From NCBI RefSeq assembly GCF_019972155.1, contig NZ_BOVL01000019.1, forward strand, positions 757,575-821,574: 64,000 nucleotides of DNA, written 5' to 3'. A program made the position numbers and the translations under genes. Source of the DNA: Bradyrhizobium sp. RD5-C2. Its GTDB lineage: Bacteria > Pseudomonadota > Alphaproteobacteria > Rhizobiales > Xanthobacteraceae. The notes beneath the pieces are model-generated. The model searched no databases, was not told the DNA's origin, and saw only the letters and a list, made by a program, of their open reading frames with translations. The number at the start of each line of letters is the position of its first letter. Position 1 is the first letter of the stretch. Shown one piece after another: positions 23,130 to 31,553 of this stretch.

Positions 23130-24013
23130 GAGAGGTCCTTGTCCATATCGCGTCCGGCACGGATCGCCTCGATGACAGCGGCGCTGTCGCTGTCCGGGCC
23201 TTGCAGCGCGATCGCCGCGCGCAGCAGCTCGGCCTGCACCGAGGTCAGCGGCAACGGCAGGCCGTGCCGGCCGGCCTCCTGCAGGATCAGCTCGGCGTCC
23301 TTCAGGGTCTGCGCGATATGCGATTGCGGCGCGAAATCCCGCGCCAGCATCTTTGGTCCCTTGCTGTCCATCACGCTGGAATATGCCGCCGATTGCCGCG
23401 CCGTCGCAAGGAAGCTCGCGCCGTCGAGGCCGAGGCTTTCGGCAAAGGCGATGCCTTCGGCCAAGGCGGCGCGGTTGTTCTGCAGGATCAGGTTGATGGC
23501 AAGCTTGGTGCGGCTTGCATGGCCGATCGCGCCGACACGGATCCGCTGCGGGCAGAGGATGTCGAGCGTCGCCGCGGCGGCGGCGATGACGTCGGCATCG
23601 CCGGCGACCAGCGCGGTGGCCGTGCCCGCGCGGACCTCGGCGCTGGTGCCCGAGATCGGCGCTTCGATGAAGGCAAGGCGCACGCGCGCGGCGAATTCGG
23701 CGATTGCCGTGATTTCGCCCGGCGCGCAGGTGGTGGTGCAGATCACGAGCGGCGGCACTGTCGCGTTGGCGAGGTCCGGCAGCAGGCCCATGACCTGGGC
23801 CGCGTCGTACACGGCAATCACGATGGTCCGGCACCGCGCCGCCACGTCGGCGGCGAAGGCCGCGAACCCGGCGCCGCTGGCCCGCAAGCCGTCGCTCTTC
23901 GCGGCATCGACGTCGAAGCCGATCACCCCGATGCCGGCATCGATCAGCCGCGCGGAAAGCGCCGATCCCATCAAGCCCAGGCCAATCATGCCGACAGGTG
24001 TCTCGCGAGCCAT
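23126..24013 (-). CDS. 3-hydroxyisobutyrate-dehydrogenase-family NAD(P) oxidoreductase
   Basis: 295 residues. GxGxxG is MIGLGLMGSALSARLI at 9-24. The substrate loop ICTTTCAPGEITAIA replaces the usual D-x-ST pattern, the glycine motif is EAPISGTSAEVRAGTATALVAG, and the catalytic Lys lies in ASRTKLAINLILQ. The family covers 3-hydroxyisobutyrate, tartronate-semialdehyde and related beta-hydroxyacid dehydrogenases. With TctC upstream and a second oxidoreductase downstream it probably oxidises an imported hydroxyacid. Confidence 0.87.
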   Translation of the reverse strand: MARETPVGMIGLGLMGSALSARLIDAGIGVIGFDVDAAKSDGLRASGAGFAAFAADVAARCRTIVIAVYDAAQVMGLLPDLANATVPPLVICTTTCAPGEITAIAEFAARVRLAFIEAPISGTSAEVRAGTATALVAGDADVIAAAAATLDILCPQRIRVGAIGHASRTKLAINLILQNNRAALAEGIAFAESLGLDGASFLATARQSAAYSSVMDSKGPKMLARDFAPQSHIAQTLKDAELILQEAGRHGLPLPLTSVQAELLRAAIALQGPDSDSAAVIEAIRAGRDMDKDLS

Positions 24014-24032
24014 GATGCGCCGCCGCTTCGCG

Positions 24033-24992
24033 CTATTGCGGCTGGATGCCGGCCGCCTTCACCTCCGCCGACCAGCGCACGACCTCGCTCTTGACGAAGG
24101 CGCCGAACTCGGCCGGCGCCAGCGGCGCCACGATCACGCCGACATCGGCGAGCTTCTTCCTGGTCTCCGGCATCGCGAGGTACTTGGCGCATTCGGCGTA
24201 GATCTTGTTGACCACCGGTTCCGGCGTCCCGGCCGGTGCGAACAGCCCGTACCAGATGGTGGCCTCGAAGCCGGGCATCGCTTCCGAGAGCGCGGGCAGG
24301 CCGGGCGTCAGCTCGTTGCGGGTCGCCGACGTCACGGCGATCCCGCGCAAGGTGCCGCCCTGCATCTGCGGGATCGCGACCGAGAAATCGCCGAAGGTGA
24401 GGTCGATGACGCCGGCCATCACATCGGTCATCGCCTGCGGCACGCCGCGATAGGACGCCGCGATAAGCGACAGGCCGCCACGCGACTGCAACTGCGCGAT
24501 CGAGATTTGCGACGCACCGGAGCCGTAGCCCCCGGTCAGATTGGGCGTGGTCTTGGCGTAGCTGAGGAACTGCGGCAGGTCCTTCGCCGCAAGCTTCGGG
24601 TTGACCAGCAGCACCATTGCCGTGGTGGTGGTGCGGATCACCGGCGCAAAATCCTTCACCGGGTCGTAGGGCAGGCTCTTGAGGGTCGCGACGTTGCTGG
24701 CATGGGTGGTGTTGGTGCCCATCAGCAGCGTGTAACCGTCGGGCGCGCTGCGGGCGACTTCCTGGGCGCCGATGCTGCCGAGTGCGCCGGCGCGGTTCTC
24801 AATCAGCACGGTCTGGCCGAACGCGTCCTGGAGGTGCTGGCCGACCAGCCGCGCGACATTGTCGGGCCCGGCGCCGGCCGGAAACGGCACGATGATCTTG
24901 ATTGGCCGTTGCGGGAAATCGTCCGCTGCAAGCGCCGGCAGGGCCGGAAGCACAGCGAGCAGGACGACGAGCAGCCCCAGCCGTAACTTCAT
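24033..24992 (-). CDS. Tripartite tricarboxylate transporter binding protein (Bug/TctC family)
   Basis: 319 residues: signal peptide (MKLRLGLLVVLLAVLPALPA, cleavage near LA-ADD), then FPQRPIKIIVPFPAGAGPDN, the hallmark Bug start, ENRAGALGSIGAQEVARSAPDGYTLL, and GLFAPAGTP near the end, all typical. It would bind a carboxylate in the periplasm. The membrane subunits TctA/TctB are absent from the window, so it would depend on subunits elsewhere, or act in sensing, as is common for orphan Bug proteins. First gene of the minus-strand unit. Confidence 0.88.
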   Translation of the reverse strand: MKLRLGLLVVLLAVLPALPALAADDFPQRPIKIIVPFPAGAGPDNVARLVGQHLQDAFGQTVLIENRAGALGSIGAQEVARSAPDGYTLLMGTNTTHASNVATLKSLPYDPVKDFAPVIRTTTTAMVLLVNPKLAAKDLPQFLSYAKTTPNLTGGYGSGASQISIAQLQSRGGLSLIAASYRGVPQAMTDVMAGVIDLTFGDFSVAIPQMQGGTLRGIAVTSATRNELTPGLPALSEAMPGFEATIWYGLFAPAGTPEPVVNKIYAECAKYLAMPETRKKLADVGVIVAPLAPAEFGAFVKSEVVRWSAEVKAAGIQPQ

Positions 24993-25023
24993 CCCGGTCC
25001 CCTCCGTCCCTGCTTTTGGGCAA

Positions 25024-25104
25024 ATTTATACGGACAAATACATCGGAATGGCAAGCATCAGGCCTATAGAAATATTGAGGTACGACATATTTATCCGTAT
25101 AAAT
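25024..25104. promoter_or_regulatory. Paired dyad operators in the divergent promoter (candidate GntR sites)
   Basis: ATTTATCCGTATAAAT (25089-25104) is a perfect 6-bp dyad with 4-nt spacer. ATTTATACGGACAAAT (25024-25039) is the inverted copy with one mismatch. Their centres are 65 bp apart, and they lie in the 138-bp region between the TctC gene (minus) and the carboxymuconolactone-decarboxylase-like gene (plus). This is the most AT-rich DNA around. A site pair placed in this way fits repression of both units by the neighbouring GntR/HutC protein, perhaps by looping. Confidence 0.65.
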
Positions 25105-25130
25105 AGCCCATACAGGGGAGCCAGACGACG

Positions 25131-25520
25131 ATGGTGGACACCAGCGATCTCCATGCCCGCGGGCTGCGCCGGCGCCAGAAGATGTTCGGCGAGGTCGAAG
25201 TCGCCAAGCGGATGGCGGCCGCGGGCGATTTTGGCACGCCGCTGCAAAACATCATCAATGCCTACGTCTATGGGGACGTCTGGGAGCGCTCTGGGCTCTC
25301 CGACCAGATCCGCAGCCTGGTGATGCTCGGCATCACAGCGGCGAGCAGCAAGCCGACCGAGTTCCGCGTCCATGCCAAGGGCGCGCTGGCCAATGGCTGC
25401 ACCGCCGCGCAGGTGCAGGACGTGCTGCTGCTGGTCGCGATGTATTGCGGCATTCCAGCCGCGATCGAGACCAGCAAGATCGCAGCCGAGGTGTTCGGCG
25501 AGGCGCCCGCGGAGGGGTAG
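25131..25520 (+). CDS. Carboxymuconolactone-decarboxylase-like (AhpD-fold) protein
   Basis: 129 residues, all-helical, with the family core GDVWERSGLSDQIRSLVML and ELRVHAKGALANGC variants (EFRVHAKGALANGCTAAQVQ). The AhpD-type CxxC is missing, and one His (VHAKGA) is kept as in PcaC-like decarboxylases. A good ribosome-binding site, GGGGAG, precedes ATG 25131. PcaC itself converts 4-carboxymuconolactone in the protocatechuate pathway; the co-transcribed gene is a PcaB-like lyase, but the other pca genes are not here, so a different substrate is possible. Confidence 0.85.
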   Translation: MVDTSDLHARGLRRRQKMFGEVEVAKRMAAAGDFGTPLQNIINAYVYGDVWERSGLSDQIRSLVMLGITAASSKPTEFRVHAKGALANGCTAAQVQDVLLLVAMYCGIPAAIETSKIAAEVFGEAPAEG

Positions 25521-25580
25521 GGCACGGGCCTGCGGCGTGATAGGGACGTTGCCGACTGCGAACGGCAACAGGATGCGTCC

Positions 25581-26942
25581 ATGTCCGGCTTCCCCACTTC
25601 GACCACCGTGCTCGATTCCGTGCTGTTTCGCGATGCCTTCGGCACGCCCGCGATGCGCGAGGTGTTCTCCGACCTGCGGCTGCTCCAGCGCTATGCCGAA
25701 GTCGAAGTGGCGCTGGCGAAGGCCGAAGCCCGTTGCGGCGTGATCCCTGCGGAAGCGGCCGCCGAGATCGTAAAGCGCACGGACGTCGCCGCGTTCGATT
25801 TCGACCTGCTGCGGCAAGAGACCGACATCGTCGGCTACCCGATCCTGCCGCTGGTGCATCAGATGGCGAAGCAGTGCGGCGAGGCCGGCCGCTACGTCCA
25901 TTGGGGCGCCACCACGCAGGACATCATGGACACCGCCGTGGTGCTGCAACTGCGCGATGGCCTTGCGATCATCGAGGACGATATCGCCGCGCTGCGCGGC
26001 ATCCTCGCCGATCTCTCGAAGAAATACCGCGACACGCCGATGGCCGGCCGCACCCATCTGCAGCAGGCACTGCCGGTGACCTTCGGTTACAAGACCGGGA
26101 TCTGGCTCGCCGCCTTCGATCGCCACGCCGCGCGGCTGGCCGAGCTGAAGCCGCGCGTGCTGGTCGGCCAGTTTGCCGGCGCCGCCGGCACGCTGGCCTC
26201 GCTGGGTGACAAGGGCTTCGAGGTCCAGCAGGCGCTGTGCGAGGAACTCAGCCTCGGCGTTCCCGTCTCCACCTGGCATGTCGCTCGCGACGGTCTGGCG
26301 GAAGTGGTGAACTTCCTCGCGCTCGTCACGGGAACGCTCGGCAAGATCGCGCTCGACATCATGATCATGGCCTCGATCGAGTTCGGCGAGGTCTACGAAC
26401 CCTTCGTGAAGGGACGCGGCGCGTCCTCGACCATGCCGCAGAAGCGCAACCCGATCTCGTCGGAGCTGATGCTCGCCGCTTCCAAGGCGGTGCGCCAGCA
26501 TGCAGGTTTGATGCTGGATGCGATGGTGCAGGATTTCGAACGTGCCACCGGCCCGTGGCACGCCGAATGGATGGCGATCCCGGAAAGCTTCGTGCTGACC
26601 GCCGGCGCGCTGAACCAGGCCAGGTTCGCGCTTGGCGGCCTCATTGTTGATAAAGAGCGGATGGCCGCCAATCTCGACATCAGCCGCGGGCTCATTGTGG
26701 CTGAAGCCGTGATGATGGGCCTTGCGCCCGCGATCGGCCGGCAGGACGCGCATGATGTGGTCTACGACGCCTGCCGGGTCGCCAACGACAAGGGCCTGAC
26801 GCTGGCCGAGGCGCTGGCCGCGGATGATCGCGTCGCAAGCCGAATCGATCGGGCGACGATCGACCGCCTCACCGCGCCGAAAAACTATCTCGGCCTCGCA
26901 CCCGAGATGGTCGACCGGGTGCTGACGTCGGTGAAGCGGTAA
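25581..26942 (+). CDS. Fumarase/aspartase-superfamily lyase, 3-carboxymuconate cycloisomerase-like
   Basis: 453 residues. The superfamily signature is GRGASSTMPQKRNPISSELM near residue 280, with GRTHLQQALPVTFGYKTGIW and HWGATTQDIMDT, both PcaB/adenylosuccinate-lyase-like. The enzyme performs a syn or anti elimination or cycloisomerisation on a dicarboxylate. It shares a transcript with the decarboxylase-like protein, so a PcaB-PcaC-like pair may degrade a carboxymuconate or analogue, under GntR control and with the TctC protein as uptake or sensing partner. Confidence 0.85.
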   Translation: MSGFPTSTTVLDSVLFRDAFGTPAMREVFSDLRLLQRYAEVEVALAKAEARCGVIPAEAAAEIVKRTDVAAFDFDLLRQETDIVGYPILPLVHQMAKQCGEAGRYVHWGATTQDIMDTAVVLQLRDGLAIIEDDIAALRGILADLSKKYRDTPMAGRTHLQQALPVTFGYKTGIWLAAFDRHAARLAELKPRVLVGQFAGAAGTLASLGDKGFEVQQALCEELSLGVPVSTWHVARDGLAEVVNFLALVTGTLGKIALDIMIMASIEFGEVYEPFVKGRGASSTMPQKRNPISSELMLAASKAVRQHAGLMLDAMVQDFERATGPWHAEWMAIPESFVLTAGALNQARFALGGLIVDKERMAANLDISRGLIVAEAVMMGLAPAIGRQDAHDVVYDACRVANDKGLTLAEALAADDRVASRIDRATIDRLTAPKNYLGLAPEMVDRVLTSVKR

Positions 26943-27061
26943 AATTCGACGCAATTGCTCGCCGTCGCGTGATCGGGCGCGGCGGGCGGGAACCTTGCGA
27001 ACGCCGATCGAATTGGACTACGAATCCTTGAAAGCCCTCAAACGACACGGCCGGACGCTTC

Positions 27062-28318
27062 ATGACCGCACATCAACGCAACCTTTCCGCCTCGATCGAT
27101 CCTGTCAAACTCGATCGGCTCGCCGAAGTCGCGATCAGGGTCGGCCTGCAGCTGCAGCCGGGACAGGATCTGCTGCTGACGGCGCCTTCCGCGGCGATGC
27201 CGTTGGTGCGGCGGGTGGCGGAGCACGCTTACAAAGCCGGCGCAGGTCTGGTGACCCCGTTCTTCTCGGACGAGGAGCTCACGCTGGCGCGCTACCGTTA
27301 CGCCAACGACGCGAGCTTCGATCGTGCCGCGAGCTGGCTCTATGAGGGCATGGCGAAGGCGTTCGGTGCCAACACCGCGCGGCTCGCGATCGTCGGCGAC
27401 AATCCGATGCTGCTGTCGGGCGAAGACCCGACCAAGGTGGCACGCGCCAGCAAGGCCAATTCGATCGCCTACCAGCCGGCGCTGCAGAAGATCGTCAATT
27501 TCGACACCAACTGGAACATCATCGCCTATCCGAGCACGTCCTGGGCGAAGCAGGTATTCCCCGATGATGCCGAGGATGTCGCGGTGGCCAAGCTCGCGGA
27601 TGCGATCTTCTCTGCGTCCCGGGTCGATCAGGACGGCGCCGTCGCCAACTGGGAACAGCACAATGCCAGGCTGCGCGAACGCACCGAATGGCTGAACGGC
27701 CAGCGCTTCCATGCGCTGAAATATTCCGGTCCCGGAATGGATCTCACGATTGGGCTTGCCGACGGCCATGAGTGGGAAGGCGGCGCGTCGACCGCCAAGA
27801 ACGGCATTGTCTGCAATGCCAACATCCCGACCGAGGAGGTCTTCACCACGCCGCACTGCCGTCGCGTCTCAGGCCACGTCGTCAGCTCCAAGCCGCTCTC
27901 CTATCAGGGCACGCTGATCGACAATATCTCGGTCAAGTTCGAGGACGGCCGCATCGTCGAGGCCAAGGCCTCGCGCGGCGAGGAAGTGCTGAACAAGGTG
28001 CTCGACACCGACGAGGGCGCGCGCCGCCTCGGCGAGGTCGCGCTGGTGCCGCACTCATCGCCGATCTCGAAGAGCGGGCTGTTGTTCTTCAACACGCTGT
28101 TCGACGAGAACGCCGCCTCGCACATCGCGCTCGGCCAATGCTACTCGAAATGCTTCGTCAACGGCGACAAGCTGACGCCGCAGCAGATCGCCGAACAGGG
28201 CGGCAACAAGAGCCTGATCCATATCGACTGGATGATCGGCTCCGCCCACACCGACATCGACGGCATCCATGCCGACGGCCGCAGCGTGCCGGTGTTCCGC
28301 AAGGGCGAGTGGGCGTAG
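27062..28318 (+). CDS. M29-family (AmpS/aminopeptidase T) metallopeptidase
   Basis: 418 residues, normal for family M29. The two-metal site is recognised in NIPTEEVFTTPH (Glu), the conserved ALGQCYS region (ASHIALGQCYSKC, His) and IHIDWMIGS (His and Asp). It removes N-terminal residues from peptides in the cytoplasm, with Co/Mn/Zn. The gene stands 119 bp after the lyase and may be a separate unit. Confidence 0.9.
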   Translation: MTAHQRNLSASIDPVKLDRLAEVAIRVGLQLQPGQDLLLTAPSAAMPLVRRVAEHAYKAGAGLVTPFFSDEELTLARYRYANDASFDRAASWLYEGMAKAFGANTARLAIVGDNPMLLSGEDPTKVARASKANSIAYQPALQKIVNFDTNWNIIAYPSTSWAKQVFPDDAEDVAVAKLADAIFSASRVDQDGAVANWEQHNARLRERTEWLNGQRFHALKYSGPGMDLTIGLADGHEWEGGASTAKNGIVCNANIPTEEVFTTPHCRRVSGHVVSSKPLSYQGTLIDNISVKFEDGRIVEAKASRGEEVLNKVLDTDEGARRLGEVALVPHSSPISKSGLLFFNTLFDENAASHIALGQCYSKCFVNGDKLTPQQIAEQGGNKSLIHIDWMIGSAHTDIDGIHADGRSVPVFRKGEWA

Positions 28319-28350
28319 AGGCGACTAGCCCATCTTGCGCAGCTCAATTC

Positions 28351-28488
28351 CGTCATCCTGAGGAGCGGCCACTTGGCCGCGTCTCGAAGGATGCACGGCC
28401 CGGATGCGTCCGCGCGTTGCTTCTCTACCACCGAGAGTGTGGCCGTCCACCCTTCGAGACGCCGCTTCGCGGCTCCTCAGGGTGACGA
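28351..28488. repeat. Interspersed inverted repeat, family E (CGTCATCCTGAGGAGC type)
   Basis: CGTCATCCTGAGGAGC (28351-28366) faces GCTCCTCAGGGTGACG (about 28472-28487), and GCGTCTCGAAGGATG pairs with CCTTCGAGACGC inside. It lies between convergent genes and may serve as a bidirectional RNA end. Confidence 0.75.
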
Positions 28489-28525
28489 GGATAGATTTGC
28501 GCCACGGGACTAATGCTGCAGGGCG

Positions 28526-29458
28526 CTAGCGAAACCGCCGCCCACGCGCGGCGATCAGGTCGCCACGCGGCGCACTGAAGCGGCAGGTCTCGTGCTGCGG
28601 CTTGAAACCCAGCCGGCGATAGATTTTCAGCGCGGCGGCGTTGCGGCTCGAGACGTTGAGCCAGCAGGGATGCTCGACCGACACGTCATGCGCGGCCAGC
28701 ACGCGGTAGACCAGCAGCTGGCCGAGCCCGCGTCCTTGCCGTGCCGGGTCGACGGCGACCGACTCGATCCACATCGAGTTCCGCTCCGGCTCGGTCAGGC
28801 AGAAGCCCGACATCTGGCCATCTTCCGACGCGATCCAGACTTCGCTCTCGGACAGGACCTGCGCCATCTCCTCCGGCGAATACCGTCGGAAGGCGGAGTC
28901 CGAGGCATAGGCGGCGTTATGGATGCGCGCGACCTCGCCGGCGCAGGCGGTGACGTCGCCGGCCTGCTCGATGGTGGCGCGGGCCGCCGCGAGCGTGCGT
29001 GCCGGCTGCAGCGGCTCGACGCATTTCATCCCGATCTCGGACTCAAGATGAACAAAGCCGAAGGCGGCGACGAAGGCCATTCCCGCCGGCCAATCGCTGC
29101 TCACCAACGTCTGGACGGTGAGATCGGGATCGGTGTCGATCGCAAGCACGTCGTCGAACAGCGCAAGGCCAATCCGGCGGCGCCGCATCTCGGGCGCGAC
29201 GACGATCTTGAGGAACCTGGAATGATGCGCGCCCTGATCGCGCAACGAAGATTCGGCCAAGCCGAGCAGCCGGCCGTTTCGCTCGGCAATGCGGAAGTCG
29301 CGACCGCCACGGTTCTGCGGCAGCTTCAGGAACTGGTCCCACTGCGGCAGCGTGACAGGGCCCAGCCGCGGTTCCACCGTAGCCGCCTTTGCGTAGAGTT
29401 CGACCACCGCTTCTGCATCAGCCTCACGAAGCGGCCGGATGGTGATGCTGTCATCCAT
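28526..29458 (-). CDS. Tandem GNAT-fold acetyltransferase
   Basis: 310 residues from ATG 29458; a TTG at 29467 is an alternative start. Two GNAT halves: residues about 1-150 (IRPLREADAEAVVELYAKAA; RFLKIVVAPEMRRRRIGLAL) and 165-300 (IESVAVDPARQGRGLGQLLV; LNVSSRNAAALKIYRRLGF). Both keep the R/Q-x-x-G-x-G/A acetyl-CoA loop, RRRRIG and RQGRGLG. Substrate unknown. It lies 11 bp after the amidohydrolase gene, so probably in the same operon. Confidence 0.85.
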   Translation of the reverse strand: MDDSITIRPLREADAEAVVELYAKAATVEPRLGPVTLPQWDQFLKLPQNRGGRDFRIAERNGRLLGLAESSLRDQGAHHSRFLKIVVAPEMRRRRIGLALFDDVLAIDTDPDLTVQTLVSSDWPAGMAFVAAFGFVHLESEIGMKCVEPLQPARTLAAARATIEQAGDVTACAGEVARIHNAAYASDSAFRRYSPEEMAQVLSESEVWIASEDGQMSGFCLTEPERNSMWIESVAVDPARQGRGLGQLLVYRVLAAHDVSVEHPCWLNVSSRNAAALKIYRRLGFKPQHETCRFSAPRGDLIAARGRRFR

Positions 29459-29469
29459 GAGTCGCAAGT

Positions 29470-30519
29470 TTACCCGATATCGAGCCGATAGACATCCTTT
29501 GCCGTCTGCAAGAACAACGCCGTCTTTTCGGCTTCGCTATATTGTGATGCAAGCCGTTTAAAGGTGTTGAAGATCACCTGATAGCTGCACTGTCCCTTAT
29601 CAGGTGGGAAGTTGCTCTCGAACATGCAACGGCTCGGGCCGAATGCCTCGATGCAGGTCTCCACATAGGGCCGCCAGGCGGCGGCGAGTTCCTCCGACGA
29701 GGGTGGCCTCGGGCGGAGGTGGAAGTCGTAGCCGAGCAGGCACATCGCGAGCCCGCCGAGCTTGACCACGACGTTTGGGCATTTGGCGATCTCCTGGATC
29801 GACGCCTTCCAGACCGGGAAGGTCTCCTCGCGCTTGCCGGCGAAGCGGCCGGTGCCGACCGGGCCGCCGCAATGGTCGAGCACGATCCTTGTGTCGGGAA
29901 AGGCGCGGGCGAGGTCGGTCAACTCACCGATCTGCGGGTGGAACAGCCAGGCATCGAAGCTGAGGCCGAGCGGCGCCAGGCAGGCGAACCCCCTACGAAA
30001 GGTGGAATCCAGCAAGATGCCCTTCGGGCGGTTGGCATACATGTGGGCGACATTGGGGTCCTCGTCCCAGGCCGAGGAGTGGCGGATGCCGCGGAACCGG
30101 CCGTTGCCGGCTGATATCTCCGCCTCCAGCACCGCCTTGGCCTGATCGCCGATCAGAAGGTTAACATGGCTGACGATGCCGGCGCAGATCGCGGCCTTGC
30201 CGTAGCCGCCGCTCGCCGCCATCGCCGCGACGCCGTTGGCGAACTCGACCTCGCCGACCGGGCGGAACGCCTCCGGCCCGTCGGCGCGGTACATCGAGCG
30301 GCAGTCGACATAGACGGTCGCCACGATGTTGTGGCCCGAGGCGATGTCGTCGCGCATCTCCTCGATCAGGTAGCGCAGCCCCCCGCGGTCCCAGAGATGA
30401 TGGTGCGGATCGACGATCGGCCTGCTGGGATCGATGATCTCCTCGGTGTATTGGGCGAGCCAGTCTTCGCGCGGGTTGGCATAGAGCCCGCTCGCAGAGG
30501 CCGGCAAGGTACTGGTCAT
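29470..30519 (-). CDS. Amidohydrolase-superfamily (Amidohydro_2, COG3618-like) hydrolase
   Basis: 349 residues from ATG 30519 behind GGGAG. The HxH motif is VDPHHHLWD near residue 37, and the barrel continues with RGIRHSSAWDED, WLFHPQIGELTDLARAFPDTRIVLDHCGG, and MFESNFPPDK near 310. Related enzymes include 2-pyrone-4,6-dicarboxylate lactonase and L-fuconolactonase, so a lactone or carboxylate substrate is likely. It is transcribed with the periplasmic MBL-fold protein upstream and GNAT downstream. Confidence 0.85.
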   Translation of the reverse strand: MTSTLPASASGLYANPREDWLAQYTEEIIDPSRPIVDPHHHLWDRGGLRYLIEEMRDDIASGHNIVATVYVDCRSMYRADGPEAFRPVGEVEFANGVAAMAASGGYGKAAICAGIVSHVNLLIGDQAKAVLEAEISAGNGRFRGIRHSSAWDEDPNVAHMYANRPKGILLDSTFRRGFACLAPLGLSFDAWLFHPQIGELTDLARAFPDTRIVLDHCGGPVGTGRFAGKREETFPVWKASIQEIAKCPNVVVKLGGLAMCLLGYDFHLRPRPPSSEELAAAWRPYVETCIEAFGPSRCMFESNFPPDKGQCSYQVIFNTFKRLASQYSEAEKTALFLQTAKDVYRLDIG

Positions 30520-30563
30520 CGATTTCACTCCCGTCTGGTTTTGCTTCTTCTTGAAAAGAGACG

Positions 30564-31379
30564 TCACACCCCGTCGAGGATGATCACCGTCGGGGTCGCC
30601 GGCAGCGTGTCGCGCGAAATCCGCAAGGTGCGCTCGCCGCCGCGGCGGTCGATCTCGAATTGCTGGCCGATCAGCCGCATGAACTCGTCGAGCGGGGTCG
30701 CGAAGCGGTGCATCGGCAGCACGACGGCTGAGCGCAGCCGCTTGGTGATCTCGGAGATGCCGTCGAGCGACATCGTATAGGTGCCGTCGATCGGCACCAT
30801 CACGATGTCGAGCCGGCCGATCGCCGCGAAATGGCTGTCGTCGAGCTTGACGTGGAGGTGGCCGAGATGGCCGATGCAGAGGCCGGCGACCTCGAAGATG
30901 AAGATCGAGTTGCCGTCCTTGATCATCTCGCCGCCGGAGTCTTCGCCCCAATAGCGGCGGATGTCGGTGGTGACGTTGCGGATATAGACGTCGCCGATCC
31001 GCATCCCGTAATGCGCGGCCTGGCCGTTCTCGCCCCAGCCATGCAGCACGTGGGGAATTTTCGGGTCGGGAAACAGCGTGTAATGCGTCGCATGCGCCCG
31101 GTTCATGGTCACTACGTCGGGCAACCGCCCGGTTTGATAGACGCCGTTGTAGTCGGTCGCGATCCTGATGCCGCCGGGCGTATCGATGTAATAGGTGGAA
31201 TGGCCGGCATAGGTGATCGCGACCTCATCCGCTTTGGCCGCGACGCGCCGGTAGTTCACCGGGACGGCGCGTGGTGGTGCATTGGCCATCGCCAGGCATT
31301 CGCTGCGCGGGGCGTCCTGCGCCAGGGCGTGACTGGTCAATGATCCCAGCAAAGCGAGCGCGGCAAGCAATCTCAGCAT
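30564..31379 (-). CDS. Periplasmic MBL-fold protein with altered metal motif
   Basis: 271 residues with a signal peptide (MLRLLAALALLGSLTSHALA). The fold is indicated by ITYAGHSTYYIDTPGGIRIATD (UlaG-like start), VVTMNRAHATHYTLFPD where THxHxDH is expected, and CIGHLGHLHVKLDD further on. In the metal loop the first His reads Arg and the Asp reads Thr (R-A-H-A-T-H), so one metal site may be lost. It could be a lactonase or hydrolase with one metal, or a degenerate member. The gene starts the amidohydrolase operon. Confidence 0.75.
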   Translation of the reverse strand: MLRLLAALALLGSLTSHALAQDAPRSECLAMANAPPRAVPVNYRRVAAKADEVAITYAGHSTYYIDTPGGIRIATDYNGVYQTGRLPDVVTMNRAHATHYTLFPDPKIPHVLHGWGENGQAAHYGMRIGDVYIRNVTTDIRRYWGEDSGGEMIKDGNSIFIFEVAGLCIGHLGHLHVKLDDSHFAAIGRLDIVMVPIDGTYTMSLDGISEITKRLRSAVVLPMHRFATPLDEFMRLIGQQFEIDRRGGERTLRISRDTLPATPTVIILDGV

Positions 31380-31553
31380 GAGCTGTTCCGTCTCCGGCGA
31401 TATCCGCCGGCGTCACACTATCGCGCAATCGGCGTGTCGTCATGATGAGGCGGGCGCATCGCTCCATGGCGTTGGCTGCAATACGATCCGGGCGATTCTT
31501 GCGGCGGGACGCGCTACCATGTCGCGCAGATCACAGCGATCAGGGAGTTCTGC

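Noticed and set aside
22590..24986. A 798-codon open frame on the plus strand
   Set aside because: Antisense to the Gfo, HIBADH and TctC genes, all recognised with motifs; Arg/Ala-rich without domains.
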